Positions 1 to 10,502 of a stretch of 64,000 bases of DNA are shown here, one piece after another (the first letter of the stretch is position 1; each line of letters begins with the position of its first letter). The position numbers and the translations under genes are program-made. Below the pieces are notes generated by a model that was not told where the DNA came from, searched no databases, and saw nothing but the letters and a program-made list of their open reading frames with translations. Source of the DNA: Platycnemis pennipes (Eukaryota; Arthropoda; Insecta; Odonata; Platycnemididae); assembly GCA_933228895.1 (NCBI GenBank), contig OW121852.1, forward strand, positions 61,546,872 to 61,610,871, given 5' to 3'.

Positions 1-639
1 TGAGCACTTAAAGGTATGTGTATACTAAATGCATGTGTATTCTTACAAAAACAATGGAATATTTTCTGATTGTTAAATTAGCCATAGCCTTTAAGTTTAG
101 GGTGTCCAGTCAGTTAGGAATAAAGAATAAGCAGCAATCCTATTGGGCTCTATTATCGGATGAAAATATACAGGAATTTCCCATCTGAGCAGTATGTTTT
201 TTAAGTCAAAAGAAAGTCATGTTCATCGTACATATATATTTTACCCTGTGTGATGGCACAAGGGTGTGTGGCAGGAGGTGGTAGGTCAATATGTGAAGTT
301 GAGTTTAGCTGGGGGGAACCAAAAAGAAACAATTGTCAATTAATAATGAAGTATGGTGTCTAATGTGTTTGAAAGAGTTGCTATTTGTTTTCATGTCATG
401 TGCTGTGCGTGAGAAAAATAAATTTGTGTTTTATGGCCTGACAATTGAACTCGTAATTTGTTAATTCTCTCTATCCTACTGTGTGGGGGTAGAAATATGT
501 CTGCAGATCAGATTCAAATTTGTGTGATTTGAATTTTTCAAATAACTTGATTTTCCTGAAAACTAAATGGTTCTCGTCTCTAAGGTTACCCAACCAAGCT
601 CTTCCAGTTGCTGAGTGACACTTACTGTTCATAAGAGTT
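1..639. other. CDKAL1 intron sequence, no gene seen
   Basis: AT-rich intron sequence upstream of the first visible CDKAL1 exon. No coding exon was recognised. A short stretch around 236-285 (TACCCTG followed by GGTGTGTGGCAGGAGG) resembles 63349-63395, so it is probably a decayed dispersed repeat. Confidence 0.5.
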
Positions 640-870
640 CATGACTAAATGTGCTGCTTTTCTTTTAATCTTGTTTAGTCCCCAAATTAAATCTTTCTTC
701 ATTGAATCCCAAATTCATGATGCACACTCCAGGTGAGGCCTTAAAAGTGCAAAATAACTTTTTTCTTTTACTTGTCCATTTGAACACTTTGTCACAGTTT
801 GTTTGATAAATCCCAGTCTCTTCAAAGCTGTGCCGTAAACATTTCGAAATTGTTTTTCCAGTGATATTTA
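640..870 (-). pseudogene. LINE reverse transcriptase C-terminal fragment
   Basis: On the minus strand, reading across a frameshift and a stop, the translation contains YFALLRPHLE followed by IWDS and KKDLIWGLNK. This is the conserved region after the RT catalytic core in Jockey/CR1-type non-LTR retrotransposons (usually a YxSLVRPHLEYAxxVWDP pattern). Only about 70 codons survive, with no catalytic motifs, so this is a dead fragment. The clade is uncertain. Confidence 0.55.
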
Positions 871-1084
871 ACCTCACACACCATCCTTATAACTACTCCT
901 ATTTTATAATATTGAAGTTGTTTCAATCTTCCTTGCCAGCAGTGTATTATGTTGCTTTTTTGTAGATTTGAGGATCTTCCATATTATTTTTGTGGTCCAA
1001 CTGTATTTCAAGTCGATGGAGGCTCATATTTTGATGAATTAATTATGGTTATTGTTTTACTGGTGAAGGTAGTTTGAAATGGAC

Positions 1085-1520
1085 ATTTAATTCTATCGAT
1101 ACCATTACATTTCACACTATGTCCCTCTTCATCCCCTCAAACCTCCTACCATCCATCATTTTATCTAAACTACCCATTATTTTCCTCTTTCTTCCCCACT
1201 TACCGTACATTCAACTCTAAATCTTATCTTTCAAAACACCATCACCCATTATTACCTTCTCCTTCTACACATTCTGCATTCTCCTAATTTCCTCAAAGAA
1301 ATTTCTACCCTCTTCTATAACTCTTGCACTTAATCGTTCTTCCCCTTTCAACCTCTTTTACTTTCTGCATCCTTCTCCACACCCACATTTCAAAAGCCCT
1401 TAGTTTATTTTCATCTTCTTTCATTGAACCCCTTTTTTCTGCACCATTTGGCGAACCATTCATATTAGCCTGACTTTTTTGAAACTCTAGTGTGTTATTC
1501 TGTCTAAAACTATACATACT
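1085..1520 (-). pseudogene. RTE-like LINE 3' fragment
   Basis: The minus-strand translation contains AFEMWVWRRMQKVK, then further down GDGVLKD and GRKRKIMGSLDKMMDG. The same C-terminal block (FEIWCYRRMMKI) occurs in the longer LINE at 4340-6130 and in fragments near 39.1 kb and 50.1 kb. Frames are broken. It is a 5'-truncated, inactive copy inside a CDKAL1 intron. Confidence 0.6.
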
Positions 1521-1765
1521 ACTTGATGTTCATTCATATTAACCCATTAGCTTACAAAGATGATTTTTTTGAGTGATGTTTTAATAGTGTTATTATAGCA
1601 TTGCATATAATAATTATTGATATTTATCAACATATGACTTTGTAAAAAATAAATAGATACTTTTGAGGGTAAGAATTTAGAAAAAATGGTAAGTCAATGG
1701 GTTAATTTGGTTTTATTATAGGACTAAAAATTAATTTTATAAACGATTATCTGTTGTTATCTTAG

Positions 1766-1911
1766 GAAATGGCAGTAGTTCTGTCTCATCCCAGAGTATA
1801 CAGCTTCCTACATATTCCTGTTCAATCTGGCAGTGACAGTGTTTTAGCAGACATGAAGCGAGAATACTGTAGAGCTGACTTTGAAAATGTAGTGGACTTC
1901 TTGAAAGAGAG
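1766..1911 (+). CDS. CDKAL1: CDKAL1 internal exon (radical SAM core)
   Basis: Internal coding exon of the CDKAL1-type tRNA methylthiotransferase, a radical-SAM [4Fe-4S] enzyme of the MiaB/MtaB group that turns t6A37 into ms2t6A37 on tRNA-Lys(UUU). Visible: acceptor TTATCTTAG, open frame of 48 codons plus 2 nt, donor GTAGTA (phase 2). The translation includes [17 protein letters not shown] and MKREYC, the diagnostic block of the second half of the radical SAM barrel. The CxxxCxxC cluster-binding exon must lie upstream of the window. The phase-2 end joins the phase-matched start of the exon at 6774 (AG plus G gives Arg). Confidence 0.93.
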
Positions 1912-2008
1912 GTAGTATTAAAACTGGTCTCATTAAACTTTTTCTAATTTCAATTTATTTAATTATTGCAGTGATGGCATTCCACTTAGTGATTACCTAG
2001 TTAATTAT

Positions 2009-2440
2009 GCTGCTTGTGGTTATATTAATAAATAATCTTTATTTCTTGTGCAAAATTGTGCAACACTTGCATAGCTTTGACCAAAGAATAGTGATGAATG
2101 AATGATTCTCTTAGTAAAGATAACGAGAACAAAAACAGTATTTTTTATGATAGCATAGTTTCCTATTTTTTAATTGTTGTTATCAAAATTTTATAACCCT
2201 TGGAGTTTATATTTGAAGCTGTTTGATTTAAAAATGATCTGAAGTAATTTTCCTCATGTATTAAAATTTGAAAATTGTGCTGTGTGTGGTTATATTAATA
2301 AATAATCTTTATTTACTGTACAAAATTGGGCAGCACTCGCATAGCTTTGACCAGAGAAAAATGATGAATGAATTATTCACTTAGTAAAGATAATGAGAAC
2401 AAAAACAGTATTTTTTATGATAGTGTAGTTTCCAATTTTG
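2009..2440. repeat. Tandem duplication, unit about 273 bp
   Basis: About 150 bp beginning GTGGTTATATTAATAAATAA at 2015 recurs at 2288 with roughly 90% identity by eye, including the shared stretch GAACAAAAACAGTATTTTTT. The segment between (about 2148-2280) also resembles 20020-20130, downstream of CDKAL1, so the unit is probably part of a dispersed repeat that duplicated locally. No coding potential. Confidence 0.75.
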
Positions 2441-2878
2441 TATTTATTTATATATGGGCTCTAGACCCACTATAGAAGTACAAGAACAATTACAAAAAGT
2501 GAGCTTGATAATAAAGTAATGTGAATAAACAAACAGATTGAAAATTACATTTATATAAAAGTAATAATTACACAAACAAATTATTTATAGATGAGTTTAT
2601 TTTTAGTGGATACAACATTTTCATAGATTTTTTTTTTATTTGGTCAATGACAGACAGAAGTCAATCTCTTTAACTTCATTTGCTAACCTCTATATTCTCA
2701 AGACAGGGTTATTGAATGCATAATTATTGTTGTGATTACTTATTTGAAATGTGGTAACTGATCAAAATGCATGACTAGGTACAAGAAAATTAATTAAAGA
2801 CAGAATTTCGGATAAGTTTACACGGTTATTTAATAAATTATACAATAAAACTAGGTCATTTTTCTAACGGTCACAAAA

Positions 2879-3094
2879 CGGAAAGAGACCCATTGGGTTG
2901 GCCTTCGCTTAAGCTGGAGCAAGTACGTCCCCTATCTGTCCACGCAATTACGTCAACTATCAGACCACTGAAATTGAAAGAGAGAGTGTGAGAGAATTGC
3001 TGATAATTTGAATTAGCAGATAGTAGAATAGTAAGTTTTCAAACGTACTTGCTCCAGCTTAAGAGAAGGCCAACTCAACGGCTGTCTTTTTCCG
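2879..3094. mobile_element. 216 bp MITE with about 50 bp inverted termini
   Basis: The ends are near-perfect inverted repeats. The left arm begins CGGAAAGAGAC and runs through GGCCTTCGCTTAAGCTGGAG; the right arm is its reverse complement, ending GTCTTTTTCCG. The arms span about 2879-2929 and 3043-3094 around a loop of about 110 bp. There is no ORF. It is a non-autonomous DNA transposon of unassigned superfamily. No convincing target-site duplication was found. Confidence 0.8.
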
Positions 3095-3159
3095 ACACGA
3101 TTAACCGGCACAATATCAGGATAATTCATCGGGCGTGATTACACTACATATGAACAAGC

Positions 3160-3410
3160 GCAATATCACGATCTTTTATCGTGATAATATATCGTGATAT
3201 TTAATCGGGGGGCGATATCGTGATATTTTATCGTGTCGCGATATCATGCTATTTTATAACGATATTTATCGTGATGTTTCTTGTGATATTTATCGCAATA
3301 TTTATCGTACCCCGATATCTTATCATGCCCCAATAAAATAGCAGGGCACGTTAAGACGATATTTATCGTCACGATATGAGTTATCGTTATCGCCACCTTA
3401 CGATACCGCC
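3160..3410. repeat. Degenerate ATCGTGATA / ATATTTATCG repeat cluster
   Basis: More than a dozen irregular copies of ATCGTGATA, CGATATTTATCG and TATCGTGATATT occur in both orientations within about 250 bp. They create many short palindromes. Spacing is irregular, so this is a cryptic satellite or the repeat-rich interior of a transposon, not a clean microsatellite. It lies directly beside the MITE at 2879-3094. Confidence 0.7.
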
Positions 3411-3778
3411 CATGCCTAGACCTAACTCCCTCTCCTACTCTCATCTTACTCGTCGTCCGCCCACTCCCCACCCCCTGATGACTGAGCCTAACAAAAGAAG
3501 AACGTAAAATGGGAGCGCGCAGAGCGTACTGAAGGCCGTAAATCGCTAATGTTTGGACATAACTGGCTTTAGGTGTTGTAGATATCGCACACATCTTGTA
3601 TTTTTAGTTTAATTAGCAGATAATACAAAACACAATAGTTTATTTTTGCTAGGCGGTGCATCGCCCTCGAGAGATATCTGTCATAATACCGAGCGTATAC
3701 CGTGGAAAGAACTTTATTGCCTCGCTATATCCGCTTTATTTTACATGTAAAACATAGGCCTTTTGGCAGTACAAAGAC

Positions 3779-3839
3779 AATCACTCGCTATAACGCGATT
3801 CTCGAAATAAGCCGTACTCACTATACCGGGCTTCTACTG
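3779..3839 (-). mobile_element. Orphan Tigger-like terminal repeat
   Basis: Read on the minus strand, the segment begins CAGTAGAAGCCCGGTATAGT and continues into TTCTCGAG-like and CGTTATAGCGAG stretches. This matches the style of the other Tigger/pogo termini in this window (CAGTA...CCTC...). It is followed on the + strand by TA, the usual target. No partner end was found, so it is a truncated copy. Confidence 0.5.
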
Positions 3840-4109
3840 TATATGGTTTTTGAATGTAAGTTTTTCATTGAACAGTACACCTAAATCTCAGACAGTAGGT
3901 GTTCAAGTTAATTCTTTACTGGATATGGAATAAGGATAGCGAAAAGATTTCTTGGATCTATTGAAGGTAATAATACTACATTTGTTTAAATTCAATGATA
4001 AACCATTGTTTCTCAACTAACTGTCAAGAGAGTTCAAATTCTCCTGTAATAAGGCTGCATCTGAAACGGAGTTAATTGTTTTGTAAATTTTCAAATTATC
4101 AGCACATAA

Positions 4110-4295
4110 AAGAAAGTTTACATTGTGAAATGCAGAATAACAACAAACTATTGCATGCCAGTCCATTGTATGTGTGATATCTAAGATGCATACACTCTTT
4201 CCTCTCCCAGCTGCTAGGTGGTGTTGAAGACCCTGATGCACTCTGCGAAAGCATATTAGTAATAAGTATCTGAGGAACATTTATTCAGTTAATTT
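4110..4295. repeat. Dispersed repeat copy A (pairs with 20150-20310)
   Basis: Shares an order of motifs with 20150-20310: CTATTGCATGC, TGTGTGAT, TTTCCTCTCCC, CTAGGTGGTG, GAAAGC.TATTA and AGTATCTGAGG.(A/G)CATTTATTCAGTT. Both copies are on the + strand, roughly 16 kb apart, one inside and one just beyond CDKAL1. This copy has CTGCTAGGTGGTGT where copy B has a closer CTCF-like motif. Confidence 0.7.
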
Positions 4296-4339
4296 ATATT
4301 CAATTTCTTTTTGCAAATTTAATGGAAGTAGAGAGAGAA

Positions 4340-6130
4340 AAGAGCTGTCTGTGAAAAGATCATCATCAAGGGTCAAAATTCCTAGGATTGGTTTGATGCA
4401 GCTCTCAACTCGATTCTTCTATCGACCAACCACTTCATATTAACGTAGTTCCTCTCTTTCACGTCCTTTACGACCTGTTCCATATATCTCATACGAGATC
4501 TGCCTTTTCCATTCTTCCCGTTCACTTTTCCTTCGAGGATTGTCTTCATCAGGCCATCGTGTCATAAGATGTGGCCGATTAAGTTGTCCCGTCTTCTTTT
4601 TATAGTTTTCAGCAGACTTCTCTTTTCTCCCACTCTTCTTAGGACTTCTTCATTTGTCACTCGGTCGATCCATTCTATCTTCATCATTCTTCGATAGCAC
4701 CATATTTCGAATGCTTCCACCCTTTTCTTCTCCGCTGCTGTCATCGTCCATGATTCACTGCCGTAAAGAAACATGCTCCAGATGTATGTTCTGATGAACT
4801 GTTTCCTTACTTCTATGCTTGTATTTCCATCTGTAAGTAGATTCTTCTTTTGATAGAATGCCCTCTTTGCCTGGGCTATTCTACTCACTATTTATTTCTT
4901 GCTTCGTCCATCGTTGGTTACTCGGCTTCCTAGATAACAGAACTCTTTCACCTCTTCAAGTTTTTGTTTTCCTAGTTTGACATTGGTTTTCGCCTCTTCT
5001 TTCTTGCTGCACACCAATATCTTAGTCTTCTTTTTATTTATCTTCAGCTGATATCTGGCCATAGTCCTTTCCATGGTTGTTAGCATCTTATTCAGCTCCT
5101 TCTGTCTCTGCTATGATAGCTATGTCATCAGCAATCGTAGCATACTGATTGTTTCTCCGTGGATGTTCACTCCAGAACACTTCTCCTTGACTTCATTGAT
5201 GGCTCTCTCGATGTAAACATTAAAAATTACGGGAGACAGTACACAGCTTGGTCTCACTCCTTTCCTTATTCTTGCTTCTTCACAGCTGGGTCCAGATTTT
5301 ATCACCGCTACTTGGTTTTAATACAAACTGTGGATAATTCTTCCGTCATTGCAGGACGCTCCAATGCCTTTCAAAATTCTAAGCATTAAATTCCAATCCA
5401 CGTTGTCAAAAGCTTTCTCTAAATCCACAAATGCAATGAAGGTCGGTTTGTTCTTCTCCATTCTCTTCTCTATAAGCAGCCTAAGGGCCAATATTGCTTC
5501 TCTTGTGCTCTTACTTTTCCTGAATCTGAATTGATCTTCATCCAGGAACTCCTCTGCTTTTCGTTCTATTCTTCTGTAGATTATCCTTGTCAATATCTTC
5601 GATGCATGTGTCGTCAGACTTATAGTCCTAAAATGTTCACATTTTTGTGCTCTCTTCTTTTTGGGAATAGGAATTATGATGTTTTTCTCGAAGTCCCTGG
5701 GTATTTCTCCTGTTGAGTACATGTCACAGATGGCCTTGTATAGATGGGTAAATGTCCTCTCTCCCGCATTCCTTATCAGTTCTGCGGCGATATCATCCAT
5801 TCCTGGAGTCTTATTCATCCGAAGGTCCCTTACTGCTGCGTCGAATTCCAATCTCAATATTGATTCTCCCATATCATCCTTATCAACTTTGCTTTCCTCT
5901 TTAACAACTCTCGTGCTGAGATTGTTCCCGTTGTATAACTCTTCCAGATATTCTTTCCTTGATAGCATTGCATCTTGTGCTCCGTTCCTTGAAGTGATTC
6001 CTCACTATCCTATAGGCAGCTTCCACCTTTCCAAGGGAAAGGTTGTTTTGTATATCTTTGTATAGATTGTTCATCCTGGCTTTGCGACTTATTTCGTTCC
6101 TTATTCTTTTGTAGCAATTTTTTTTCTTTC
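4340..6130 (-). mobile_element. 5'-truncated RTE-like non-LTR retrotransposon
   Basis: A minus-strand LINE covering the region before the RT domain, the reverse transcriptase and the C-terminal tail. Visible on the minus strand: NKTPGMDDIAAELI and FVDLEKAFDNVDW (RT motif A, catalytic Asp) within 5968-5318; ADDIAIIAE (motif C region) near 5110-5150; LKINKKKTKILVCSKK and FCYLGSRVTNDG at 5086-4892; and RRMMKIEWIDRVTNEEVLRR at 4888-4562. Several frameshifts split the ORF, and the endonuclease domain is missing, so the copy is dead. The 3' end has a TGATGATGATC tail, also seen in the 50.4 kb copy. Assignment to the RTE group rests on tail motifs remembered from arthropod RTE proteins; the clade is not certain. 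Confidence 0.85.
5318..5968 (-). pseudogene. LINE reverse transcriptase, N-terminal and palm part
   Basis: The longest open segment (216 codons) of the LINE above. It carries KCEHFRTISLTTHASKILTR (usual RPISL), DEDQFRFRKSKSTREAI (usual QxGFRxGxST) and FVDLEKAFDNVDW with the first catalytic aspartate. It ends in a frameshift before the (A/Y)xDD motif. It would synthesise cDNA during target-primed reverse transcription if intact. The R-for-G change in FRFRK and the frame breaks indicate loss of function. Confidence 0.8.
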
Positions 6131-6189
6131 TTTTGTGAAAAGATGGTTGAGGGAAATAAAATGTTAGGGTATCAATCAATGATCTCTCT

Positions 6190-6455
6190 TAATGGACCAC
6201 TGCCAGACTTAGCACCATTGTTTTGCCCTTCAATTACATAGCAGTGAATTCAAGGCTTGCGAACAAGCTGCAAATACCTCAGTGGAATCACTGCTGAAAA
6301 TACACAATAGATGATTTTCACAAAGAAAAAAATCCACCTCGACTCTGATTCGAACCCGGCTCCCCTGATTCCGGTAGTGTACCTGGCCGGAATCAGAGGT
6401 CCGGGTTCGTATCTCAGTCAATATGAATTATTTCTTTGTGGAAATCATCTATTGT
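6190..6455. mobile_element. Head-to-head pair of tRNA-derived SINEs (palindrome)
   Basis: Two copies of one SINE family meet head to head. The minus-strand copy (about 6190-6381) reads GGTTCGAATC (pol III B box) next to CCGGAATCAGGGGAGCC, then GGATTTTTTTCTTTGTG and TTCAGCAGTGATTCCACTGA. The + strand copy (about 6386-6455) reads CCGGGTTCGTATC, then TTTCTTTGTGGAAATCATC. A third copy of the family is at 29220-29440. The arms form a roughly 65 bp inverted repeat with a very short spacer. Confidence 0.75.
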
Positions 6456-6773
6456 ACATAGCAGTGGTTAGAAAAAATATGGAATATGAAATTTCGCGCA
6501 GTACCTGCAATATGGTGTTGGTTTAATGGGCTCTTGTGGAAGACTCATGCAATAACCTGAAGACCCCTTTTGCTATCATTTGGTGGCATAGATCATCGTA
6601 CCACTGTCAAAAAATATTCATTAATCTGAGAATACTTATCTTAAAGTTTTGTTGTAAAACTTTTGTTGTAAAGATATTTATGCAAATGTCCCAAAAGAAA
6701 CTCATGCAAATTCTGGTTGTAGTTAATTCTCTATTTCCAGTAATTGTCAAAGTTACTTTATGTTTCATTCCAG

Positions 6774-6954
6774 GGTCCCTGGAATTACTATTGCCACAGA
6801 CATAATATGTGGATTTCCGACTGAAACTGAAGCTGATTTTGAAGAAACAATGGACTTGTGTAAAAAATATAAATTCCCAAGCCTGTTTATAAATCAGTTC
6901 TTTCCTCGGCCTGGGACCCCAGCTGCAAGAATGCCTCGTTTACCACCAGCGGAG
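6774..6954 (+). CDS. CDKAL1: CDKAL1 internal exon (radical SAM core end)
   Basis: Acceptor TTTCATTCCAG, donor GTAAGA after GCGGAG; 181 nt, entering at phase 2 and leaving at phase 0. The translation contains [19 protein letters not shown] and [16 protein letters not shown]. The PRPGTPA block is a hallmark of the C-terminal edge of the radical SAM domain in MiaB/CDKAL1 methylthiotransferases. It follows the exon at 1766-1911 across a 4.9 kb intron containing the RTE-like LINE. The frame is continuous, with no disrupted residues seen. Confidence 0.95.
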
Positions 6955-8069
6955 GTAAGATTTCTTTGTATGCATGCTTTCTACTTTAATTCATTCCTCT
7001 GCTGTATTAAACATTAGCATGCTGAAATAGACAATTTTTTTTAGTTTAGGAAAGATGGGAAAGGTTTCTTGAGGGCTGTAAATCTATACTCTACTGTATT
7101 AACTCATGTAAGCATGTATCCTGCACACCTACATTTTTGGGCAGATTTACGAGGAAAAAAAATATTTTTGCCTAAAAATTAATATTTTGCCCTTGAACTT
7201 GCCACTTTTTGTTTTAGCCTAAAGGCACATTTTTATTCAAAATTAAAGTAATGATAGGAGATAAAAAATATGGAATTGGAATTTGGAGAAAATTTTGTGA
7301 TGCAAACAGTAGGAAAATAGAATGAAAAAGGTGTGTGATTTACAAGAAAATCTGGAGGATTTTCAGGAAAAAAAGTGTGTAGCTTACACAAGTTAATATG
7401 GTAATTGACTCCTTTGTCCTAACCCATTCATTTATAGAGTTGGCAGTTTGTCAACAGTTCTGATTTGGGACTTAGGTGAATGCTGGTGAATCATCGGCCT
7501 AGCACTATGTTTTCATATTTGCATAATCCATGGCATCTGATAACAATCATCATGTTTTTTTTTTCATTTATTCATAAAAATACTTTATGCTTCTTTTATG
7601 AAATTGTTAATTTGTTAATAATATTTTCTGAACTGTTATTTACTGGCAACCTTTTTTAAATATGTGATTAATAAAGTAAAGAGGATTTTAGGGATTGTCA
7701 ACAAAAATAGTTGAATAGACTTGAAAAATGTGGGACTTTCTTCATCTAATGTGTTTTTCATCATTCTTATAGTTGTTAGAGTTGAAGTATGTTATAATAA
7801 TTATGTGTTGTAGATATTGTCTTCAAAGCCCAAGTAAGATGATTGGTGATATGGATAATGTTACATATTAATCACAATGGGTGATTTTCCATGAAATTTA
7901 TTGATAGGAAAAAGTGCATCTTTTTTGAAGGAGTTACTATCTCTTTAGAATGACCAATTGATTTTCATTAAAAATCCCTATATTTTAATGCAGAAGATAA
8001 AAAAAATTATTAAAGGGTAGAAATATGTCTTTGCTTTAGTTAACAGACCCATTTTTGTTATTTTTGCAG
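6955..8069 (+). other. CDKAL1 intron, no repeat recognised
   Basis: About 1.1 kb of AT-rich sequence between two CDKAL1 exons. No ORF, inverted repeat or known element was seen. It ends in a T-rich acceptor (TTTTTGCAG). Confidence 0.6.
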
Positions 8070-8216
8070 GTGAAGAAGAGAACTAAGAAACTTTCAGAAT
8101 TTTTCCAATCCTATCAACCATACACACATAAAGTCTCAGAAGTTCAGGATGTTCTTGTGACAGAATTATCACATGACAAACAGCATTATGTTGGCCACAA
8201 CAAGTTTTATGAGCAG
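8070..8216 (+). CDS. CDKAL1: CDKAL1 exon (start of TRAM domain)
   Basis: 49 codons with phase 0 at both ends: acceptor TTTTTGCAG, donor GTGAGC after TATGAGCAG. The translation begins [18 protein letters not shown] and continues through [20 protein letters not shown]. This is the linker helix plus the first strands of the TRAM (tRNA-binding) domain of CDKAL1. The final YEQ joins the VLVPKDP of the next exon exactly as in the family. Confidence 0.95.
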
Positions 8217-9009
8217 GTGAGCAATCATTAGTTTTCAATCAGGGTACTTCATTTACTTCATTTGCTGTTATAGACAACTGCTCAAGTCTCAGTGATTTTA
8301 AAAGTTCTTCAAAATGAAATATAGTGGGTAAACTACCCTAGGGTAAAAGATTATTCCAAGACCAATAGAATGGACAGACTGTGAAGATATAAAGACAGTT
8401 ACTCATTTAGTTTTGCCTCTTTTGTGGCTATTGATTCTTGGGTGATCATCCTGCATAAAAAAATATAATATTAATCAATACATAGGATTACTTTCGCTTC
8501 AAAATTCTTTGATTATGTTTGACATTATGCCCATGACTTCATTGCAATTTTTATCTTTGTTTTTTCCAGTACAAATTTTACTCTCAGGCCACCTTTTGCG
8601 TGAGCTGTTAGGTTAGAAAATAATGATAATAAAGGTGTCTACCTTAAGCATATTGATGAATTCGTTGACTCTTAAAAATCAAACCTACCTTTGTGTACTC
8701 AGTTGTGCTGATTGAAGAATTAAATCTGTCTTTACTCATTCATACTCAAAACAAATCCATTATGATATTAGAACCATTTTACATTTTTTCATTTACTTTA
8801 ATTGAGCCCCAAACGTGGCCTCAACCTATGAGAATCATCATGAGTAAAGTCGCAACCTCTATCAGGGTAACAAGAGCAAGAGGAATATCACAACGTTTTT
8901 GTTCCATTACAGGAGAAGGCATTCACAATACCCAGTTAGCTGTGTCAAAACAAATGAGAAGAATTTGATGCCTCTAAAACCTACTGTTGTTATGAAACAG
9001 TGAAGTAAA

Positions 9010-9187
9010 TGTTGGGATTCTTGAGGATTTCTGAGATGTTAATGAAGCTAATATCAAGATCATGTTTGCCCCCATTTATTTCACATGGTAACAGAGAGCA
9101 ACTGGAAAGGCATACCGGGAGCAAAAGACAATATGTAATACTCTGGTAACAAATGAGTATTGGGATTACAAAATGTAAACAACAACA
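9010..9187 (-). repeat. Copia 3' LTR
   Basis: 178 bp copy starting TGTTGGGATTCTTGAGGA on the + strand and ending AACAACAACA. Next to it at 9188-9197, the minus strand reads TAAAGGAGAG, a polypurine tract that primes plus-strand DNA synthesis. The short LTR length is typical of copia-type elements. Confidence 0.93.
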
Positions 9188-9289
9188 CTCTCCTTTAATC
9201 CAATAATTCCTATGACCAGGAACTCAAACAAGAATACACAACACAATCATAAATGAACACAAAAAAAGGCTTCACATTGTCCGTGACAA

Positions 9290-10502
9290 TTAATACATGC
9301 CCAACTCTGACACCAGTTTCTTGTGCCTTGGGCCACACAAAGCCTTGGTATGAATATCTGCCATCATTTCATTTGTTGACATATACACAAGACATATTTC
9401 ATCATTTTTCAGTAATTCCCTGATAAAATGATACGTGATACTTATATGCTTAGTGTGATTATGAAACATATCATTGGTGGCTATTTTCTGAGCACTTTGA
9501 TTATCATTATAGATTGTCACAGGACCTCTGTACCCAAACAGCTCATACAGCAAACCCTTTAGGAATAATGTTTCTTTCCCTGTCTCTGATAATGCAATGT
9601 ACTCTGCTTCAGAAGAAGAAAGTGCAGTCTTTCTTTGCTTTTGGCATCCCCAAGAAATTGCTCCTGTACTAAGTTTGAATATATATCCTGTATAGGACTT
9701 CCTGTCATTTGAGTCACTACCCCAATCAGCATGATCAGCATATCCCTCTAGATTACGCTGATCTTTCTGGAAAATAAGGGCTTCGTCCATATTACCTTTC
9801 AAATACCTAACTACATGCTTTGCTGCATTCCAATGTGCTTTACTCTTGCTAGTATTGAATTGACTTAGATATGACACAGCATACATAATATCCGGCCTTG
9901 TACTCACACTGAGATACATTAATGCTCCAATCAGATTCTGGTATGGCACATCATTACATACCTCCTGCTCATCATCAATTAATTTAGCATTAACTTCCAT
10001 AGGAGTACTGACACATTGACCACCTAACACCAAACTTGTTTAAAATATCCTTTATCAGCTGTTTCTGATTAATCTTAAGGACATTATTTTCTCTATCCCT
10101 TGAGACTTCCATTCCAAGACAATGCTAGATAGGTCCTAAATTTTTTACGTTAAAGTTTTCAAACTGCCCTTTTCAACACGTTGACCATTATACTATCATT
10201 ATAAAATAGAAAAAAATCATCAACATATAAGGCAATTATAACACCAGTACATTTAGAGAAATTGTAATACAAACATGGTTCATACTTAGACTTGGTGTAC
10301 CCAAGCTGTAACTAGATCTCTCGCACCCTTTCATTCCAAGCCCTAGCAGCTTGTTTAAGGTCAAACACAGCTTTCTTGAGTTTACATACCACTTCAGTGT
10401 GTCCCTTACATTAATAGCCCTCAGGCAGACTCTTGTATGTTTCCTCATTAAGGTTGCCATTAAGAAAAGCTATACACACATATAAATGATCAATATTCAA
10501 AT
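9290..10502 (-). pseudogene. Copia RT C-terminal half and RNase H
   Basis: Minus strand. About 10240-10200 encodes LYVDDFF (RT motif C, YVDD kept). 10033-9290 is a 247-codon open segment with GALMYLSVSTRPDIMYAVSYLSQ shortened by no stops, then DWGSDSNDRKSYTGYIF, SWGCQKQRKTALSSSEAEYI, VTIYNDNQSAQKIA and HTKHISITYHFIRE, which are the RNase H core motifs of copia (catalytic D, E, D kept). Stops upstream of 10033 break it from the YVDD part. The role in an intact element is cDNA synthesis and RNA removal. Confidence 0.9.

Noticed and set aside
3470..3490. Hammerhead core CTGATGA near 3474
   Set aside because: No GAAAC box at suitable distance on the same strand.
3244..3594. 116-codon minus ORF
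   Set aside because: Its second half is translated from the ATCGTGATA repeat patch (HDKYHKKHHDKY); low complexity, not a gene.
8693..8968. 91-codon + strand ORF in CDKAL1 intron
   Set aside because: No domain-like pattern, no splice context, AT-rich composition like the intron; taken as chance.
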